Positions 59,862 to 64,000 of a DNA stretch of 64,000 nucleotides are shown in pieces (the first letter of the stretch is position 1; every line of letters starts with the position of its first letter). The notes under the pieces are model-generated. The model saw only the letters and a program-made list of their open reading frames with translations, had not been told where the DNA came from and did no database searches. Source of the stretch: Actinomadura citrea (GTDB lineage: Bacteria; Actinomycetota; Actinomycetes; Streptosporangiales; Streptosporangiaceae). The DNA is taken from assembly GCF_013409045.1 (NCBI RefSeq), contig NZ_JACCBT010000001.1, forward strand, positions 2,604,001-2,668,000, read 5' to 3'. A program made the position numbers and the translations under genes.

Positions 59862-61145
59862 ATGTCCACTGACCTCCCCCAAAGCAAGGAGGCCGCCGTG
59901 AAGCTGGCGGACTCGGACTTCTCGAACGACCGGCGCAAGCATGACATGAACTCCGCGCTGCTGGACTACTGGCACAAGATCAAGGCCGGTGAGCTGGGCG
60001 CGCTCCCCGCGATCCTCGGACTGATCGCGCTGGTGGCGCTGTTCACGGCGCTGAAGCCGGAGACCTTCCTCAGCAAGGGCAACATCGCGAACCTGGCCAC
60101 CCAGGCGCTGCCCATCACGATCCTCGCCATGGGGCTCGTCTTCGTCCTGCTGCTGGGCGAGATCGACCTGGCGGCGGGGGTGTCCAGCGGTGTCTGCGCC
60201 ACCGTGATGGCCAAGCTGATGGCCGACTCGGGCCAGCCCTGGTACGTCGCGGTGCTCAGCGCCATCGCGATCGGCGTCGTCATCGGCACCGTGATCGGCT
60301 GGCTGGTCGCGTTCCTGCGCATCCCGTCGTTCGTGGTGACACTGGCGTTCTTCCTCGGCCTCCAGGGCATCACGCTGTGGCTCATCGGCGAGGGCGGGAC
60401 GGTGCCCGTCCGCGACGACTTCGTCGTGGCGCTCTCGAACAAGAACATGCCGATCTGGCTCGGCTGGGCGCTCGCCATCGCCTGCGTCATCGCCTACACC
60501 GCGACGCTGCTCCTGCGCTGGCGCCGGCAGCACGTCCGCAACCTGCACTCCAAGCCGCTGGGCTTCGTGATCGCCCAGTGCGCCGTCGTCGGGCTCGCGC
60601 TGCTGCTCAGCACCTACGTGCTGAGCCTGGACCGCGCTCCCAGCCCGCTGATCACCCTCGGCGGGATCCCGTGGGGCGTGCTGCTCGTCGGCGCCCTTCT
60701 CGTCATCTGCACGTTCGTGCTCGGCCGTACCGGTTACGGCCGGCACATCTACGCGGTGGGCGGCAACGCCGAGGCCGCCCGCCGGGCCGGCATCAACGTG
60801 ACCCGCATCCGGATCTCCGTCTTCATGATCGCCTCCGCGCTGGCGGCGATCAGCGGCATCGTCGCGGCGTCCCGCCTCAACTCGGTCGCCACCGACGCGG
60901 GCGGCGGCAACACCCTGCTGTACGCGGTGGGCGCCGCGGTCATCGGCGGGACGAGCCTGTTCGGCGGGCGCGGCAAGGCACGCGACGCCGTGCTCGGCGG
61001 CCTCGTCATCGCGCTCATCGCCAACGGGCTCGGGCTGCTCGGCACCAAGGCGTACCTCAGCTACCTCATCACCGGGGTCGTGCTGCTGTTCGCCGCGAGC
61101 ATCGACGCCCTGGCGAGGCGCCGCCGGTCCAGTACCGGCCGGTGA
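59862..61145 (+). CDS. Sugar ABC transporter permease (XylH-like)
   Basis: The 427-residue permease has ten or more membrane helices of the branched-chain/ribose type (TILAMGLVFVLLLGEIDLAAG, RRAGINVTRIRISVFMIASALAAISGIVAA, GGTSLFGGRGK). The N-terminal 50 residues are cytosolic. It probably acts as a dimer with the two ATPases and the XylF-like lipoprotein to import a pentose or related sugar. It starts 11 bases after the first ATPase gene. Confidence 0.92.
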   Translation: MSTDLPQSKEAAVKLADSDFSNDRRKHDMNSALLDYWHKIKAGELGALPAILGLIALVALFTALKPETFLSKGNIANLATQALPITILAMGLVFVLLLGEIDLAAGVSSGVCATVMAKLMADSGQPWYVAVLSAIAIGVVIGTVIGWLVAFLRIPSFVVTLAFFLGLQGITLWLIGEGGTVPVRDDFVVALSNKNMPIWLGWALAIACVIAYTATLLLRWRRQHVRNLHSKPLGFVIAQCAVVGLALLLSTYVLSLDRAPSPLITLGGIPWGVLLVGALLVICTFVLGRTGYGRHIYAVGGNAEAARRAGINVTRIRISVFMIASALAAISGIVAASRLNSVATDAGGGNTLLYAVGAAVIGGTSLFGGRGKARDAVLGGLVIALIANGLGLLGTKAYLSYLITGVVLLFAASIDALARRRRSSTGR

Positions 61146-61201
61146 CCTCGTGGACGCGGTAACCCCGTGAACACGGTGACCCCGTGAACGCGGCCGGAAA
61201 C

Positions 61202-61239
61202 GCCCGGGAGCCGGTGGCCCGCCCCACCGGCTCCCGGGC
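61202..61239 (+). terminator. 16-bp hairpin between permease and second ATPase
   Basis: Perfect arms at 61202-61217 and 61224-61239 with a six-base loop form a very stable GC-rich stem 57 bases after the permease stop. It may end part of the transcripts and lower expression of the second ATPase and the ROK gene. Confidence 0.7.
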
Positions 61240-61363
61240 CTGGCCGCGGAACCGGCCGGACCGGACTTCCGACGGTGCCCGGCCGGGAAGACCGACTGCT
61301 ACGCTCACTCACGACGACCGCCTGGCGCGCGGCGGCGGCGTGGCACGGTGGGAGCCCCTCGGC

Positions 61364-62122
61364 ATGTCAGTGACGCCCGTTCTGGACCTGCGCGGTATCG
61401 AGAAGAGCTTCGGCTCGGTGAAGGTGCTGCAGGACGTCGCATTCTCCGCCTATCCAGGCGAGGTCACCGCGCTCGTCGGCGACAACGGCGCGGGCAAGAC
61501 CACCCTGGTCAGGTGCATCGGCGGCATCCACTCCTTCGACAAGGGCGAGTACCGCTTCGAAGGCGAGCAGGTGCGGGTCGGATCCCCCCGCGACGCCGGC
61601 CGCCTCGGCATCGAGATCGTCCACCAGGACCTCGCGCTCTGCGAGAACCTCGACATCGTCCAGAACCTGTTCCTCGGCCGCGAGGAGCGCCGCGGCATCG
61701 CCCTGGACGAGACCTTCATGGAGGAGCTGGCGCGCACCACGCTGTCGGGCCTCGCCGTCCGCACGATGGGCTCGGTCCGGCAGCGGGTCTCGAACCTGTC
61801 GGGCGGGCAGCGGCAGACCGTCGCGATCGCCCGCTCCGTGCTGTGGGACAGCAAGCTCGTGGTGCTGGACGAGCCCGCCGCCGCGCTCGGCGTCGCGCAG
61901 ACCCAGCAGGTCCTGGAGATGATCCGGCGGCTCGCCGACAAGGGCCTCGCCGTCGTGCTGATCTCGCACAACATGAACGACGTGTTCGCGGTCTCCGACC
62001 GCATCGCCGCGCTCTACCTCGGCCGGATGGTCGCCCAGGTCCGCACCGCCGACGTCACCCACCGGCAGGTCGTGGAGCTGATCACCTCCGGCGCCAGCGG
62101 AGAGCTGGGGCTGCGCCGATGA
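61364..62122 (+). CDS. Second sugar ABC ATP-binding protein (single domain)
   Basis: The 252-residue ATPase is closely related to the 59065 product: Walker A GDNGAGKTT, signature LSGGQRQ, Walker B LVVLDEPAAALG, switch LISHNMNDV. Note that the residue after DEP is Ala rather than Thr. It may pair with the first ATPase or serve as its replacement. ATG 61364 is chosen; GGGAG lies about ten bases upstream. Its stop overlaps the ROK gene start as ATGA. Confidence 0.9.
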   Translation: MSVTPVLDLRGIEKSFGSVKVLQDVAFSAYPGEVTALVGDNGAGKTTLVRCIGGIHSFDKGEYRFEGEQVRVGSPRDAGRLGIEIVHQDLALCENLDIVQNLFLGREERRGIALDETFMEELARTTLSGLAVRTMGSVRQRVSNLSGGQRQTVAIARSVLWDSKLVVLDEPAAALGVAQTQQVLEMIRRLADKGLAVVLISHNMNDVFAVSDRIAALYLGRMVAQVRTADVTHRQVVELITSGASGELGLRR

Positions 62123-63342
62123 TGAAGGCGGGCCCGTCACAAGAGGACATCCGGCGCCACAATCTCGGGACACTGCTGCGCTTCGTGCATCTGCGCGGCC
62201 CCGCGTCCCGGGCCGTCCTCGCCGAGACCCTCGGCCTCAACCGCAGCACGATCATGGCGCTGACGTCCGACCTCACCTCCGCGGGGCTGGTCCGCGAGGA
62301 GCTGCCGCGCGGCCCGGGGCGCCGCGCCGGGCGCCCGTCGCTCGTGGTGCGGCCCGAGTCCACCCGCGTGTACGTGCTGGCGTTCGAGGTCGGCGTCGAC
62401 CGGCTCGTCGTCGCGCGCGTCGGCCTCGGCGGCGTCGTGCTGGACCGGCGCGAGGGCGTACGGGCCCGCGACTCCGACCCCGCCGACCTGCTCGGCGTGC
62501 TCGTGGCGGGCGCCCGATCCCTGGTCCGCAAGGCCGAGCGCGACGCCGTCTGCGTCGGCGCCGCCCTCGGATTCCCCGGCACCGTCCGCCGCTCCGACGA
62601 CACGATCATGTTCGGGCCGAACCTGGACGTGGGCGGGCTGCGCCTCGGCGACGCCCTGTCCCGCCGCCTCGGCCTCGGCATCCCCGTCTCGGTGTGCAAC
62701 GACGCCAACCTCGGCGCGCTCGCCGAGCACGAGCGCGGCGCGGGGGTGAGCTGCGACAACCTCATCTACCTGCACGGCGACGTCGGCGTCGGCGGCGGCA
62801 TCATCGCGCACGGCCGGCTGCTCGGCGGCGACGAGGGGTTCGGCGGCGAGATCGGGCACATGGTGATCAACCCCGGGGGCCGGCCCTGCGCCTGCGGCTC
62901 GAAGGGCTGCCTGGAGGCCGAGGTGGGGGAGCGGACGCTGCTGGACCACGCCGGCCGCGAGGAGATCCCCGGCCAGCCCGGACGCGACGCGGTCCGCGCC
63001 ATCGTCGCCGCCGCCGACGCCGGCGACATCAAGGCCCGGGAGGCGCTGCACCGCGTCGGCACCTGGCTCGGCCTCGGCGTCGCCAACCTCGTCAACCTCT
63101 TCAACCCCGGCATGGTCATCTTCGGCGGCACGCTCCGCGACATCTTCCTGGGCGCCGCCGCGCAGATCCGCAGCGTCCTGGCGACCAGCGCCCTCGCCGC
63201 CCCCCGCGAGAAGGTCAAGCTCCGCACCGCCACCCTGGGCGACGACACCACCCTGGTCGGCGCCGCCGAGTTCGCCTTCGCCGAAGTCCTGTCCGACCCC
63301 GTCCAGGTCCTGACCCGGCTCAGAGCCCCGGAGACGGTGTGA
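62119..63342 (+). CDS. ROK-family transcriptional regulator (XylR-like)
   Basis: The 407-residue protein has an N-terminal winged helix (GPASRAVLAETLGLNRSTIMALTSDLTSAG, about residues 28-60) and a ROK sugar-kinase-like domain with GHMVINPGG and the zinc motif CACGSKGCLEAE. Such proteins repress sugar uptake operons and respond to the sugar. It is co-translated with the second ATPase gene (ATGA overlap at 62119), so it is likely to regulate this operon. Inverted repeats before 57867 are candidate targets. Confidence 0.9.
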   Translation: MMKAGPSQEDIRRHNLGTLLRFVHLRGPASRAVLAETLGLNRSTIMALTSDLTSAGLVREELPRGPGRRAGRPSLVVRPESTRVYVLAFEVGVDRLVVARVGLGGVVLDRREGVRARDSDPADLLGVLVAGARSLVRKAERDAVCVGAALGFPGTVRRSDDTIMFGPNLDVGGLRLGDALSRRLGLGIPVSVCNDANLGALAEHERGAGVSCDNLIYLHGDVGVGGGIIAHGRLLGGDEGFGGEIGHMVINPGGRPCACGSKGCLEAEVGERTLLDHAGREEIPGQPGRDAVRAIVAAADAGDIKAREALHRVGTWLGLGVANLVNLFNPGMVIFGGTLRDIFLGAAAQIRSVLATSALAAPREKVKLRTATLGDDTTLVGAAEFAFAEVLSDPVQVLTRLRAPETV

Positions 63343-63904
63343 AGGGCGTGAAGGCGCCGTAGCCGCTCCCGTAGAAGACCAGGGGGCCGGCGCCCTGGTG
63401 TTCCGCGAGGTCGTGGACGCGGGCGACGACGATCAGATGGTCGCCGGCGACGTGCTCCTGCTCGACCGAGCACTCGATCCACGCCAGCGCGCCGTCGATC
63501 AGGGGAGCTCCGCCGGGGCCGTGCGTCCAGCGGACGCCGACGAATTTGTCCGGGCCGTTCCCGAAGGCGAGCCGCTCGGAGACGTCCCGCTGCGGCTCGG
63601 CCAGGATGTTGACGCACAGGCGGGCGGCGGTGCGCATGATCGGCCATGTCGTGCTGGTGTGCGCAACGCAGAACGCCACCAGGGGCGGGTCGAGGGAGAC
63701 GGACGTGAACGAGTTCACGGCCAGTCCCGCGGGGAACCCCGATGCGGGATCGAGGGCGGTGACGGCGACCACGCCGGTCGGGAACCTGCCCAGCACCGAG
63801 CGGAACGCGGCCGGGTCGACGCCGGTCGCCGAGGATCCGGACGAGCAGTCGGGCGATCCGTGCATGGGGGTCCGTTCCGTGGGCGGGGGCGCGTCGTCGT
63901 CCAC
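63320..63904 (-). CDS. Flavin reductase-family protein
   Basis: The 194-residue protein matches the NAD(P)H:flavin reductase domain of two-component monooxygenases (FPTGVVAVTALDPASGFPAGLAVNSFTSVSLDPPLVAFCV; FVGVRWTHGPGGAPLIDGALAWIEC; DHLIVVARVHDL). It supplies reduced FMN or FAD to a partner oxygenase, not found in the window. GTG 63904 is taken; an ATG at 63865 is an alternative just before the domain. Its 3' end overlaps the ROK gene by 23 bases. The last 96 bases of the window contain no supported gene. Confidence 0.9.
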   Translation of the reverse strand: MDDDAPPPTERTPMHGSPDCSSGSSATGVDPAAFRSVLGRFPTGVVAVTALDPASGFPAGLAVNSFTSVSLDPPLVAFCVAHTSTTWPIMRTAARLCVNILAEPQRDVSERLAFGNGPDKFVGVRWTHGPGGAPLIDGALAWIECSVEQEHVAGDHLIVVARVHDLAEHQGAGPLVFYGSGYGAFTPFTPSPGL

Positions 63905-64000
63905 TAAAGCCCCTGGCGCGGCGTGCTGATTCCCCTGGAGGGCGATCTCGGTCGAAGGTCCCGGTCCGGCGTCGGTCCACGGACGGAGACCCGCGCTACG

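Overview
The window is about 64 kb of very GC-rich DNA with dense short-gap operons, frequent GTG and TTG starts, secreted S33 and S8 peptidases, F420-type oxidoreductases, many TetR regulators and a KstR2-like regulator. This fits a filamentous actinomycete. A Streptosporangiales genus such as Actinomadura is my inference and was not tested.

Region by region. 1-5 kb: three tandem paralogous secreted alpha/beta-hydrolases of the tripeptidyl-aminopeptidase type. 5-9.4 kb: a DUF4081/GNAT acetyltransferase, then a subtilisin-like protease bracketed by two paralogous helix-turn-helix proteins. 9.4-13 kb: a HipA-like kinase/DUF3037 pair, a cyclase, a PP2C-like protein and an LLM flavin oxidoreductase. 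13-21.4 kb: a DUF4870 protein, a transmembrane Ser/Thr kinase, a hotdog thioesterase, an MHS-type transporter, a two-component system, a DinB protein and a secreted SH3 protein.

21.74-39.11 kb is an integrated element bounded by a perfect 37-bp direct repeat. Its left part is a canonical actinomycete integrative and conjugative element (AICE) backbone on the minus strand: small transfer and membrane genes, an FtsK-like DNA translocase, an excisionase with an apparent CTG start, and a tyrosine integrase beside the left repeat. At the right end sit a DUF2637 membrane protein and a small gene. No replication initiator is recognisable. Between them is cargo: two paralogous HTH-DUF5919 proteins, a NUDIX hydrolase, an ASCH protein overlapping a large GNAT-PIN-GNAT-PUA-like fusion, an HD phosphohydrolase, a protein made of two GntR DNA-binding domains, and a 1241-residue DUF4365 (nuclease-like) helical-repeat protein. 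Two parts of the cargo are clearly poorer in GC than the rest. A GGGACGTCT motif recurs at several element promoters, twice as a 10-bp-spaced tandem, and suggests common control. The best candidates for an undescribed defence or conflict system are the ASCH/GNAT-PIN pair and the DUF4365 protein.

39.3-57.3 kb returns to chromosomal genes: a TetR/amidase pair sharing a perfect 24-bp palindrome, an SDR with its TetR, endonuclease V, a beta-lactamase-fold esterase, a lysyl-phosphatidylglycerol-synthase-like protein, small flavodoxin and Dabb proteins, an MMPL transporter, a KstR2-like regulator with a consensus operator, a HAD hydrolase, a coiled-coil membrane protein, a PTH2-like protein and a secreted M14 carboxypeptidase. 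57.8-63.3 kb is a XylFGH-like sugar ABC operon with two separate single-domain ATPases and a ROK regulator, followed by a convergent flavin reductase. I saw no rRNA, tRNA or CRISPR array.
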